NCBI RefSeq assembly: GCF_050753385.1 | Contig: NZ_JBLZFZ010000005.1 | Location: 62,001-126,000 of the forward strand | Direction: 5' to 3' | Length of the DNA: 64,000 bases | Source: Pantanalinema rosaneae | GTDB lineage: Bacteria > Cyanobacteriota > Cyanobacteriia > Leptolyngbyales > Leptolyngbyaceae | Shown here: positions 26,239-34,180 of the stretch, piece by piece | Numbering within the stretch: position 1 is the stretch's first letter | Layout of the letters: the number at the start of each line of letters is the position of its first letter | The notes under the pieces: generated by a model | The model's input: only the letters and a program-made list of their open reading frames with translations | The model's database searches: none | What the model was told of the DNA's origin: nothing | Made by a program: the position numbers and the translations under genes

Positions 26239-26567
26239 TAAATTTAGAAGATATTTTAACCTATATTAAACTGTATGACCCCTAAATTCCCCTTAAACAG
26301 TGGGACTATGAGCCTATCTCCCCTGTTTAAGCTACTGTGTGCACACAAATCGAGTCTGACTTCGTTGACATCCTTTTAGCCCCCTAAATCCCCCAATTCT
26401 GGGGGACTTTGAATCGTTCGGCTCCCCCAGAATTGGGGGTTGGGGGGCGGTTCGCCAGTGCTTTGGCTAGATTTGATCACTTATGTGTACACGGTAGCCT
26501 CTTTTTAAGGGGACTAGGGGGATCTTTGAGTGTTTAATAGGACAGAGAAATCCTTTAAAACATCCTC
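26239..26567. other. Convergent intergenic region holding nested repeats
   Basis: 329 bp between two convergent genes. It holds the family-1 element (26331-26498) inside an older imperfect inverted repeat whose arms, CCCCTAAATTCCCCTTAAA on the left and TTTTTAAGGGGACTAGGGGG on the right, flank it. No ORF. Confidence 0.6.
26331..26498. mobile_element. MITE-like element, family 1, copy C
   Basis: A 168-bp element with terminal inverted repeats GCTACTGTGTGCACACAA and, on the right, the complement of GGCTACCGTGTACACATAA. It carries CCCCCAATTCTGGGGG and CCCCCAGAATTGGGGG inside and is in opposite orientation to copy A at 3191. Same terminal motif (CTACCGTGTACACA) as the other copies. It sits tail-to-tail between the phosphoglucomutase and acetyltransferase genes. 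Confidence 0.75.
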
Positions 26568-27425
26568 TTAACCTAGTTCAAAGCTGGTAACACCAAAGAT
26601 ATGATGTAGTTGCAGACCTGGAAAGCTACCTGTATACATTCGGGCGGTTTCAAAGATTAATTTCATCCGATATTTTTCTGCTAAAAGCACCGCCTGTTGA
26701 TTCGGTTCAGGCACATCTAAATAAATGGGTTGCTCAGGTTTGACCCTGGATTTCAAAGCGAGAAAGAGGGTTTCAGCCAACTCTGAATTATCGGCAAATA
26801 AGGGTCCAATTTTGTAACCCGATCGACAGGGGCGAATCATGCCATACCCCACCAAATTGTCCCCTTCAAGAATTCCTAACGCGATACTTTCGGGTTGATG
26901 CAGCCACGATCGAAGAAACTGCGATCGCTGATCTGGAAAAAAGGGGCGATCATACTGTTCAACCAGCTCAAACGGAACTTGAGATAAAGGAATGATCTCG
27001 GAGTTCTTTGGGTCACTACCACCGCTAATTCCCTCATAGCGAATGTTGCGATAAGCCAGTTTGAAACCCGATTTTTGATAATTACGTTGTTGGTCAACTA
27101 CCCCATCTAGTCCAATATTTCGTCCAGCTAAATAGTTAAGTGCTGCATTCCAGAGTTGTATGCCATATCCCTGTCCCCGATACTCTGGTTTAACAATATA
27201 GAATCCGAGAAATCCAAAGGTATCCCCATACTTAATAGCTGAAATTGTTGCGATCGGTTGCTGGTTAATTTCCCCAACTAAAAACCCTTGTGGATCGGCA
27301 CTATAGAAGCAATCAGCATCATATAACCCTGGATTCCATCCTTCTGAAGCTGCCCACTCGATCGCTAAAGCAGCCTCGTCACGAGTCATGCTTCTAATCA
27401 CGTAATCTGATGATTTCTCTTGCAT
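26568..27425 (-). CDS. GNAT family N-acetyltransferase (YitH-like tandem)
   Basis: A 285-residue acetyl-CoA-dependent acetyltransferase. The first GNAT half (about residues 8-135) has the acetyl-CoA loop EYRGQGYGIQLWNA and the FGFLGFYIV strand. The second half (residues 140-285) is the GNAT-like C-terminal domain usual in YitH-type proteins, with YGMIRPCRSGYKIGPLF. The substrate is unknown. It ends the minus-strand block of five genes; the next gene upstream starts 45 bp away. Codon use resembles the genome in general. Confidence 0.85.
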   Translation of the reverse strand: MQEKSSDYVIRSMTRDEAALAIEWAASEGWNPGLYDADCFYSADPQGFLVGEINQQPIATISAIKYGDTFGFLGFYIVKPEYRGQGYGIQLWNAALNYLAGRNIGLDGVVDQQRNYQKSGFKLAYRNIRYEGISGGSDPKNSEIIPLSQVPFELVEQYDRPFFPDQRSQFLRSWLHQPESIALGILEGDNLVGYGMIRPCRSGYKIGPLFADNSELAETLFLALKSRVKPEQPIYLDVPEPNQQAVLLAEKYRMKLIFETARMYTGSFPGLQLHHIFGVTSFELG

Positions 27426-27470
27426 TCAGCCCTCCATAGTTAAATTTAGCGATGCCAATATGCAGCAATT

Positions 27471-28136
27471 TTATGGCTTGAATTCGCCAAATTTAACTTT
27501 TTTAAGTTGTTCGTAGCGATTTTGTAATTCTCGTAAATTCCGTTCAATTAAAGGAAAGAGATTGGCAGGATAAGGTTCATTCATGTCAACTGGATTAACT
27601 TGGCACAATTCATCAATTGTTCGGATCGTTTTATAAATAGCGACATGCTTAATAAACTTCACTAGTTCGTTGATTAACTCTCTACTGTTAGCAGAATTTT
27701 CCGCCAAATGAATTTTTGACTCGATAATCTCAACAATTTCCTGATGATTTTTGAGAATGAACTCCTGCTCGATCGCGGCACTAGCCGATTCTGGCAAAAC
27801 ATTGTTTTCAGGACTTAAAGATTTGATGCGCTTCCACATCACATTATCTTTTTCTAATCTTAAATAGATCGGCCAGTAGAACTCAGAAATTTGTTTCTCA
27901 ATAAACTCTAGTTCGGCGTTATATCGCTCCATCGCTAGTTGATTTTCTAACTCAGCAATCTGCCGCTTTTGCTGATTTTCCAGTTCAGCAATCAGTTGCC
28001 GTTGCCGAGATTTTTCATTCATATCATTCTTGAACATCTCAAGTCGCTTATTCAGCCAATACCCTGCCACTAAAACAATGCCACCCAATAAAAGCTTATC
28101 AACTATTAATTCAACTAACTTTTCAGAAATAACCAT
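27471..28136 (-). CDS. Membrane-anchored coiled-coil hypothetical protein
   Basis: A 221-residue protein. It has one N-terminal membrane helix (LLLGGIVLVAGYWLN), a coiled coil (about residues 33-75; repeats of QRQLIAELENQQKRQIAELE) and a helical C-terminal domain with FYWPIYLRLEKDNVMWKRI and LVKFIKHVAIYKTIRTI. The latter is a domain I have seen in bacterial hypothetical proteins with membrane anchors but cannot name. AAAGGA precedes the ATG. It could tether or sense something at the membrane; function not assigned. Confidence 0.75.
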   Translation of the reverse strand: MVISEKLVELIVDKLLLGGIVLVAGYWLNKRLEMFKNDMNEKSRQRQLIAELENQQKRQIAELENQLAMERYNAELEFIEKQISEFYWPIYLRLEKDNVMWKRIKSLSPENNVLPESASAAIEQEFILKNHQEIVEIIESKIHLAENSANSRELINELVKFIKHVAIYKTIRTIDELCQVNPVDMNEPYPANLFPLIERNLRELQNRYEQLKKVKFGEFKP

Positions 28137-28189
28137 GTCTCATGTTTCCTTTAAGAATGCTTGACTTTAGGTTAGGTAAGGCGATCGTG

Positions 28190-28975
28190 CTATGGGTAAA
28201 ACTGGCGTAAATGAGGTTTTTGAATACATCTGTCGTTCTTTGGATTATCTTGCCAATATTCTACTAAGCTCAAGTGCTTATTCTCATATTTATAAACAGT
28301 TCGGGAAGCAATAGTCCCAGCAGAAGCATTGCAAGGTAAGCTTACCTGGAGTTTTTGGGTATTAGCATCATAAAAAAGTCTATACATAAGCGTTTCTGTA
28401 GTTCTATAGGTGTAAAACTCTCCAGATTTGCTAATAGCTCCAACAGAAAGCTTTAATGCATCGGTATCAATCCCTTCCTGCTCAGTATAGATAAAGAGGC
28501 TATAGCTATTAATAATAATTCCACGACCACAACGTAGCCGAAGCAGATATACACCCGGCTCCACTTGAATAGGTGGCATAAACTCAAAAGCAAGAAGATC
28601 TACTTTGCCATCCTTAGGCATTGGGTAATTAGAGACATTGACTTTCCCATTTTCGAGCTTTGGGAGAGTTAAACAGGCAGATGCCATCCGGCGAAACTTA
28701 GGTTTTTCTTTAAGAACTGAATCCCGTAAACTCCCAAATTCAGGACTTCCATACCGCAGCACATATTCCATGACATTTTCAACTGGAGCATTGCGAGGAT
28801 ACTGTTCTAGATAGTCTCCATAAGTCAATATTGTTTTTTGAGTTTGAGGAAAGACTGAGGTTGTGGGGTTTGCAGGTAAGTTGTGTCGCTCAGTGTTTTG
28901 ACAACCCCACAGTAAGGTGATCCCAAGTCCAATAGCACAAACTATCAGCCATTGAAATGTCTTGGGATCTTTCAT
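28190..28975 (-). CDS. Putative lipoprotein of unknown function
   Basis: A 261-residue lipoprotein: the signal sequence FQWLIVCAIGLGITLLWGC ends in a lipobox (LWGC). The mature part is mainly beta-rich with YLEQYPRNAPVENVMEYVL near the start and no known motif. The gene is AT-richer than its neighbours and has no CGATCG site across the coding part, hinting at a different origin. It lies in the five-gene minus-strand block. Confidence 0.7.
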   Translation of the reverse strand: MKDPKTFQWLIVCAIGLGITLLWGCQNTERHNLPANPTTSVFPQTQKTILTYGDYLEQYPRNAPVENVMEYVLRYGSPEFGSLRDSVLKEKPKFRRMASACLTLPKLENGKVNVSNYPMPKDGKVDLLAFEFMPPIQVEPGVYLLRLRCGRGIIINSYSLFIYTEQEGIDTDALKLSVGAISKSGEFYTYRTTETLMYRLFYDANTQKLQVSLPCNASAGTIASRTVYKYENKHLSLVEYWQDNPKNDRCIQKPHLRQFYP

Positions 28976-29031
28976 AACTTCACGGTTTCAAACATCACTG
29001 ATTGATGCCCTAGCGATCGCGGAAATTACCA

Positions 29032-29784
29032 TTACAGCAACTTAAACGATCGGAAAAAAGTATCTACTGAGTTGGACTGGTTCGCGATCTTTCCGGTTTG
29101 CTTCGCGGCTAAGAGATAGACCCGTTGTTGGACGCGATACACTCGATAGATAATCGTCTCATTCGCTTGGCTCAGTTGCCATTCCTGCCCTGTCCACTGA
29201 CCAAAGGTAATTGGATTTTCACTCACAACTTTGAACTGGGTTTGAGCGACCACCTCGTCTCGAATCGCGGCAAATACAGCTTGATCACTTAACGGTTGGT
29301 TAGCTGGAAGATCGCCATAAGCTACCACAAACCGGGAACCTTCAGCCTGACTGGCAACCACATTAAATGTCATCGATTTAGCCGCGATCGCCAGCGTTTT
29401 CGTCTCTTCACTCATTACCCCCGGAGGCAACCAGATCGAAAACTTGCCTGCCTGGGACACGATCGGTCGCCACTGCTCCCCTGTACTCTGAATTGTGAGA
29501 TTGGGATCTGTTTGCGGTTGGTTTAACCGATCGATTTCTCGCTCAAACTGGCGATCGCCCTGTTCAAAGAAATCGGGTAGCCCACGCCCAAATTGAGCCA
29601 CCACCTGTTCTAATTGTCGATATTGAATCGAGCGAATATTATGGCATTGTAACGTCGATCGCAGATTGGCGGGAATGCCAGCCGATAACTGAGTTTTGGC
29701 GATCGCGGGAACACTCACGCCTAACCCAACGATGATCCCACTTAGGACTGGGAGTAACCAACGACACTGATGAATGCGTTTCAT
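29032..29784 (-). CDS. Secreted hypothetical protein
   Basis: A 250-residue secreted protein: signal peptide MKRIHQCRWLLPVLSG with cleavage near VPAIA-KT. A mature beta-rich domain carries GKFSIWLPPGV, VVAYGDLP and IIYRVYRVQQRVYLLAAK, which resembles cyanobacterial periplasmic proteins with a PsbP/DUF1795-like fold, though this is weak. A strong AAGGAGGGC ribosome site precedes the ATG. No enzyme motif. Confidence 0.7.
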   Translation of the reverse strand: MKRIHQCRWLLPVLSGIIVGLGVSVPAIAKTQLSAGIPANLRSTLQCHNIRSIQYRQLEQVVAQFGRGLPDFFEQGDRQFEREIDRLNQPQTDPNLTIQSTGEQWRPIVSQAGKFSIWLPPGVMSEETKTLAIAAKSMTFNVVASQAEGSRFVVAYGDLPANQPLSDQAVFAAIRDEVVAQTQFKVVSENPITFGQWTGQEWQLSQANETIIYRVYRVQQRVYLLAAKQTGKIANQSNSVDTFFRSFKLL

Positions 29785-29808
29785 CCTGCCCTCCTTGAAT
29801 TACCTACA

Positions 29809-30429
29809 TCATGCCCCCCTATCTCTAGTGTCTCTCTCCAGCCAAGCTTTCGCAAATGCCTCCGCATAGGCTTCCTGCTCTGGAGTTTCAATGCTGCCAG
29901 GGCGAGATTGACGCACTACTCCAAACGCCTGATCCGGTGAATAGCCCAACGCCACCAAACAAGCCGCCGTCACTAATCCCGTCCGTCCTAACCCCGCTTT
30001 GCAATGGATCACCACCGTTTGCCCTTGCGCTACATCCTCCAGAATCGACTCGACTAATTCCAGCAAACCCCCCATTGATGTCGGTGTACCAAAGTCATGA
30101 ATCGGGAACTGCTGCGATCGCATCCCATGTGCCTGAACCTGAAGCAGAAAATTCGGAATCTGCAATGCGGCAAATTCAGGGGTTTCTAACAACGTCACTA
30201 ACTTCTCAACCCGGTAGTGATGCCATAAATGGGTCAGATCCTTCTCTAGATCCCGCTCCCAGATTGCATGCATCCCAATATTGCGTTTTCCTGGCGCGAT
30301 CGTCATCCCTAATCGCCCCGGTAAGCCCGTCAATTCACTCGGTAAAAAATCCACCCGAATCGGATCGGTATCAGAAGTAATTATCGGTCGTCGGTCAATC
30401 TGTGGCTCGATCGTCTGCCTATCATTCAT
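29809..30429 (-). CDS. Dual-specificity/CDKN3-like protein tyrosine phosphatase
   Basis: A 206-residue cysteine phosphatase. The catalytic loop is VVIHCKAGLGRTG (HCxAGxGRT, with the nucleophilic Cys and Arg) at about residues 147-159. A likely general-acid Asp lies in FPIHDFGTP. RQSRPGSIETPEQEAY after the loop is typical of CDKN3-like bacterial members. No signal peptide, so it acts in the cytosol; substrates (phosphoprotein, or possibly other phosphate esters) are unknown. It heads the minus-strand block; the secreted protein gene follows 24 bp after its stop. Divergent from the second phosphoglucomutase. Confidence 0.88.
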   Translation of the reverse strand: MNDRQTIEPQIDRRPIITSDTDPIRVDFLPSELTGLPGRLGMTIAPGKRNIGMHAIWERDLEKDLTHLWHHYRVEKLVTLLETPEFAALQIPNFLLQVQAHGMRSQQFPIHDFGTPTSMGGLLELVESILEDVAQGQTVVIHCKAGLGRTGLVTAACLVALGYSPDQAFGVVRQSRPGSIETPEQEAYAEAFAKAWLERDTRDRGA

Positions 30430-30774
30430 TCAGTGTCAGTTCCAATTTCAATCAGCGTGTAAATTTGATCGAGCATTGCTGAATGCAAGTATGATTTGCC
30501 CTCCTAGCCCCCCTTTCTACGATGCCGTAGGCTATATCCTGGGGGGAACTCACACCCTTCAAAGTCCCCCAGAATTGGGGGATTTAGGGGGCTGTTAGGT
30601 ATCTGGATGCCTAGAATTCATCTCTGTATTCTGCAATGCCTGACTTCGATCGTAGCCAACATTCCATCTCCCCATCCTCCCCACCTTCCCCATCTTCCCC
30701 CAGTTCGGTGCATGTAACAAAATTTTACGGTATTCTGAACGTAGCCAAATGATGACGGGATTTGGAGAAGCGAG
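30430..30774. other. Divergent intergenic region, phosphatase / pgm
   Basis: 345 bp without a gene. It contains a GC-rich repeat (30498-30592), a C/T-rich simple repeat (about 30666-30706, units CCCCATCTTCCCC), and the promoters of the phosphatase and pgm genes, which I cannot pinpoint. Confidence 0.6.
30498..30592. repeat. CCCCC-AATT-GGGGG repeat with variant loop
   Basis: Two GC palindromes. In the first, the usual AATT centre is replaced by a 27-bp loop (30514-30540, TTTCTACGATGCCGTAGGCT onward); the second is CCCCCAGAATTGGGGG. The same loop recurs at 61364-61391 and, inverted, at 62441-62469 and 49821-49846. No clear terminal repeats, so this is probably a partial copy. Unlike most copies it lies in a divergent gap. 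Confidence 0.65.
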
Positions 30775-32430
30775 ATGCAAACAACAGCGGATGTGACGAT
30801 TAGCCCTTTGGCTGGAAAACCCGCCCCGGCTGAAATTTTGATTAATGTCGATCGACTCTTAGACCAGTACTATACAGTCCATCCTGACCCGGAGAATCCG
30901 CTACAACGAGTTAGCTTCGGCACATCGGGACACCGGGGTTCCTCGGCAACGGGCACCTTTAATGAAGATCATATTCTGGCAGTGTCGCAAGCGGTGGTGG
31001 AATATCGCCAGAGCCAGGGCATCGACGGGCCGTTGTATATGGGCATGGATACGCACTTGCTCTCGGAACCCGCCCAGAAGTCGGCTTTAGAAGTGTTAGC
31101 GGCGAATGGGGTAGATGTTTACATTGCGGCTGGTACGGGTGCAGCCCAATATACTCCCACTCCCGCTGTGTCCCATGCGATTTTGGCGTATAATCGGGGT
31201 CGCACCAGTGGGTTAGCCGATGGCATTATCATTACGCCTTCCCATAATCCTCCGGCAGATGGTGGTTTCAAGTACAATCCGCCGTCTGGTGGTCCCGCCG
31301 AACCTGATGCTACCAAATGGATTCAGGATCGGGCGAATCAATTGCTGGCAACTGGCAACCGGGACGTGAAGCGAATTGCCTACGAAGCGGCGCTAAAAGC
31401 ACCTACCACCCATCAATTTGATTTCATTACGCCCTACGTCAACGATCTGGAAACCATTATTGATCTAGAGGCAATTCGGGCAGCCGGGATTCGGATCGGT
31501 GCCGATCCCCTGGGTGGTTCCAATATTGCCTACTGGCAACCGATCGCCGATCGCTACGGCTTAAATATCACCGTCATTAACCAGGCTGTCGATCCCACCT
31601 TCCGCTTTATGAGTGTGGATTGGGATGGCAAGATCCGCATGGACTGTTCCTCTCCCTATGCGATGGCAGGGTTGGTCAAATTTAAGGATGATTACGATAT
31701 TGCTTTTGGTAACGATACAGACTCCGATCGCCACGGGATTGTTACCCCCAGCGTTGGCTTGATGAATCCCAACCATTTTCTCTCTGTAGCGATCTGGTAT
31801 CTGTTTACCAATCGCACAGGTTGGTCTGGTTCTAGCGCGATCGGCAAAACGCTGGTCAGCAGCAGCATGATCGATCGAGTCGGCAAGGAAATCGGTCGCA
31901 ATGTCTGTGAAGTCCCGGTTGGCTTTAAGTGGTTTGTCGCCGGACTACTAGATGGTTCCTTTGGCTTTGGTGGCGAAGAAAGTGCCGGAGCGTCCTTCCT
32001 GCGGAAAGATGGCAGCGTCTGGACGACCGATAAAGACGGCATTATTCTCGATCTACTAGCGGCTGAGATCACGGCGAAAACAGGTAAAGATCCCGGTCAA
32101 CATTATCAAGACCTCACCGATCGTCTGGGCAAACCGTTCTACAAGCGGATTGATTCTCCCGCAACCCCGGAACAAAAAGCGAAGTTAAGTCAGTTGTCGC
32201 CGGAAGATATGCAGGTATCCACCTTAGCCGGTGATCCAATCACAGCCACCTTGACCAAAGCTCCTGGCAATGGTGCGGCGATCGGCGGCATGAAAGTGAC
32301 GACGGAGAACGGTTGGTTTGCTGCCCGTCCATCGGGAACTGAGAATGTTTGTAAGGTTTATGCTGAAAGCTTTAAGAGCGAAGCCCACCTGGAGCAGATT
32401 CTCAGCGAAGCGCAGCAGATGATCGGTTAA
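30775..32430 (+). CDS. pgm: Phosphoglucomutase (alpha-D-glucose phosphate-specific, bacterial type)
   Basis: A 551-residue E. coli-Pgm-type enzyme interconverting glucose-1-P and glucose-6-P. Motifs: VSFGTSGHRGSS at the N-terminus, the phosphoserine loop IITPSHNPPADGG, the metal-binding loop FGNDTDSDRHG, GGEESAGASFLRKDG and the C-terminal ARPSGTENVCKVYAES. Length matches the family. It faces glgA tail-to-tail, with a terminator between. It feeds glucose-1-P to ADP-glucose and glycogen, the substrate chain of glgA next door. Confidence 0.96.
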   Translation: MQTTADVTISPLAGKPAPAEILINVDRLLDQYYTVHPDPENPLQRVSFGTSGHRGSSATGTFNEDHILAVSQAVVEYRQSQGIDGPLYMGMDTHLLSEPAQKSALEVLAANGVDVYIAAGTGAAQYTPTPAVSHAILAYNRGRTSGLADGIIITPSHNPPADGGFKYNPPSGGPAEPDATKWIQDRANQLLATGNRDVKRIAYEAALKAPTTHQFDFITPYVNDLETIIDLEAIRAAGIRIGADPLGGSNIAYWQPIADRYGLNITVINQAVDPTFRFMSVDWDGKIRMDCSSPYAMAGLVKFKDDYDIAFGNDTDSDRHGIVTPSVGLMNPNHFLSVAIWYLFTNRTGWSGSSAIGKTLVSSSMIDRVGKEIGRNVCEVPVGFKWFVAGLLDGSFGFGGEESAGASFLRKDGSVWTTDKDGIILDLLAAEITAKTGKDPGQHYQDLTDRLGKPFYKRIDSPATPEQKAKLSQLSPEDMQVSTLAGDPITATLTKAPGNGAAIGGMKVTTENGWFAARPSGTENVCKVYAESFKSEAHLEQILSEAQQMIG

Positions 32431-32564
32431 TCAATAAACCTGGTGGGGGATTAATCAATGCTCTGCATAACGTCAATCCCCCGACCGTATGAATCAATAG
32501 GTGATGGACATCACGCTAATTCAGTGATCTCCAGCTAGTTTTTGCAACGCCATCGTGTTGTTAC

Positions 32565-32594
32565 CCCCAGAGACTCCTACCTCTGGGGATTTTT
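32565..32594 (+). terminator. Rho-independent terminator after pgm
   Basis: An 8-bp perfect GC-rich stem CCCCAGAG/CTCTGGGG with an 8-nt loop followed by ATTTTT. It lies 135 bp past the pgm stop, and its T-run is on the plus strand, so it mainly serves pgm; it also lies just after the glgA stop. Confidence 0.8.
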
Positions 32595-32602
32595 ATGGTT
32601 GG

Positions 32603-34078
32603 TTACTTATGGCGGATAAATTCGTAGATTGCCAGGTAATCCTGTCCGGGGTATTTCCAGGAATAATCGGAGTTCATTCCCTGGACGATCAGCTTTTCAA
32701 ACTCTTCGGGGTAGTATTCCCATAGACCGATCGCGCGATCCATCGCTGATTCCAGAGCTTGATTATCGGTTTGATGGAAGACATAGCCATTCCGTTCTTC
32801 CGGTGGGTGCATTTCATCGTAATCGCGATCGAAGACGGTATTCACCAAGCCACCCACTCCTCGGACGATCGGCACAGTCCCATACCGCAAGCCAATCATT
32901 TGGGTTAAACCGCAGGGTTCATAGTTGCTAGGCACTACAATCATGTCGGCTCCAGCATAGATCAGGTGTGAGAGTTCTTCATTAAACCCAAGTTCAATAT
33001 GAACATTGGGATTGTTGTTGAGGAATTGTTTCTCATGCCAGAACCAGTCGTTGATCCCCTGTTCGGTTGCGGCTCCCAGGAGGACAAACTGAGCGTTGCG
33101 GTGCAGCGCATAATAAATCGCATGGTGGACGAGATGTACCCCCTTTTGGTCATCTAACCGACCAATATAGGCAATTAGCGGCTTATCGTCGTGGCTTAAC
33201 CACAGTCGCTCCCGCAGGGCTTTTTTGTTCTGGGTTTTGCCCGTCAGATCAGTTGCCGAGAAGTGATAGGGCGTGTAGCGATCGATCTCGGGATTCCAAA
33301 CATCGTAATCAATGCCATTTAATACGCCACCAAACTTATGCTGGTGCATGTGCAAGGTATGCCCCAGCCCATAGCCAAATTCGCCGTGATGGGCTTCCCA
33401 GGCATGATGGGGAGAAACGGTAGTCACAAAATTCGAGTAGACAATCCCCCCCTTCATCAGGTTGAGAGCAAAGGGATTGAAATTATCTTGCAGGCGACTG
33501 AAGTCAAAGTAATGAGCCTCTCGATTCAGCCCCGTTGCCCATAACACATCTACTCCGGCGATCCCCTGATGCTTGAAGTTGTGGATGGTATAACAAACCC
33601 GCTGCTTGTCCATGCCATGCCATTTGTAAATTTCGTAGAGCAGCACCGGCACTAGACCCGTTTGCCAATCGTGACAATGCAGGATATCGGGACGCTTGTT
33701 GGTACGCTGTAAAAACTCCATCGCGGCTTTACTGAAGAAGGCAAACCGCATGTTGTCGTCTTTGGAACCGTAATAGTGTCCCCGGTTAAAAAACAGATCA
33801 TCGGAATGAGGATCGATAAAAAAGCACAGTCGCCCATGTACCCAACCGCAGTAGACCGTACAGTGAATCGCGCCACCATACCAGGGCACCCACAGATCTT
33901 GATAGGCTTCGTGTAGCCCCCAGATGTGGTCGTACCTCATGCAATCGTACTTAGGAAGAATGATCTCCACGGTATGTCCGCGCAGTTCTAACTCCCGGGT
34001 GAGTCCGTATACGACATCGCCCAAGCCTCCCGCTTTGATGACTGGGGCACATTCAGAGGCAATTTGTACGATGTACAT
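32603..34078 (-). CDS. glgA: Glycogen synthase
   Basis: A 491-residue GT5 glycosyltransferase that extends glycogen with ADP-glucose. Seen: N-terminal ASECAPVIKAGGLGDVVYGL with the KxGGLGDV ADP-glucose site, DILHCHDWQTGLVPVLLYE, IAYIGRLDDQKGVHLVHH, and VPSNYEPCGLTQMIGLRYGT near the C-terminus. Length and the YYGSKDDNMRFAFFSKAAME region match one of the two cyanobacterial GlgA types. It is transcribed toward pgm. An upstream gap of 102 bp separates it from the CHAT gene's stop. Confidence 0.95.
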   Translation of the reverse strand: MYIVQIASECAPVIKAGGLGDVVYGLTRELELRGHTVEIILPKYDCMRYDHIWGLHEAYQDLWVPWYGGAIHCTVYCGWVHGRLCFFIDPHSDDLFFNRGHYYGSKDDNMRFAFFSKAAMEFLQRTNKRPDILHCHDWQTGLVPVLLYEIYKWHGMDKQRVCYTIHNFKHQGIAGVDVLWATGLNREAHYFDFSRLQDNFNPFALNLMKGGIVYSNFVTTVSPHHAWEAHHGEFGYGLGHTLHMHQHKFGGVLNGIDYDVWNPEIDRYTPYHFSATDLTGKTQNKKALRERLWLSHDDKPLIAYIGRLDDQKGVHLVHHAIYYALHRNAQFVLLGAATEQGINDWFWHEKQFLNNNPNVHIELGFNEELSHLIYAGADMIVVPSNYEPCGLTQMIGLRYGTVPIVRGVGGLVNTVFDRDYDEMHPPEERNGYVFHQTDNQALESAMDRAIGLWEYYPEEFEKLIVQGMNSDYSWKYPGQDYLAIYEFIRHK

Positions 34079-34180
34079 CCTTACTCCTCATTCACTGGAT
34101 AATTTGCCCTAACTTCACAAAAGTATAAAGACCAAAGGGCAGTCAAGCAACCTGGCAATTGGCATAAATTGTCTGGCAGA

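Noticed and set aside
26568..30429. A phage or integrative element boundary around the minus-strand block
   Set aside because: No integrase, tRNA or direct-repeat att sites found.
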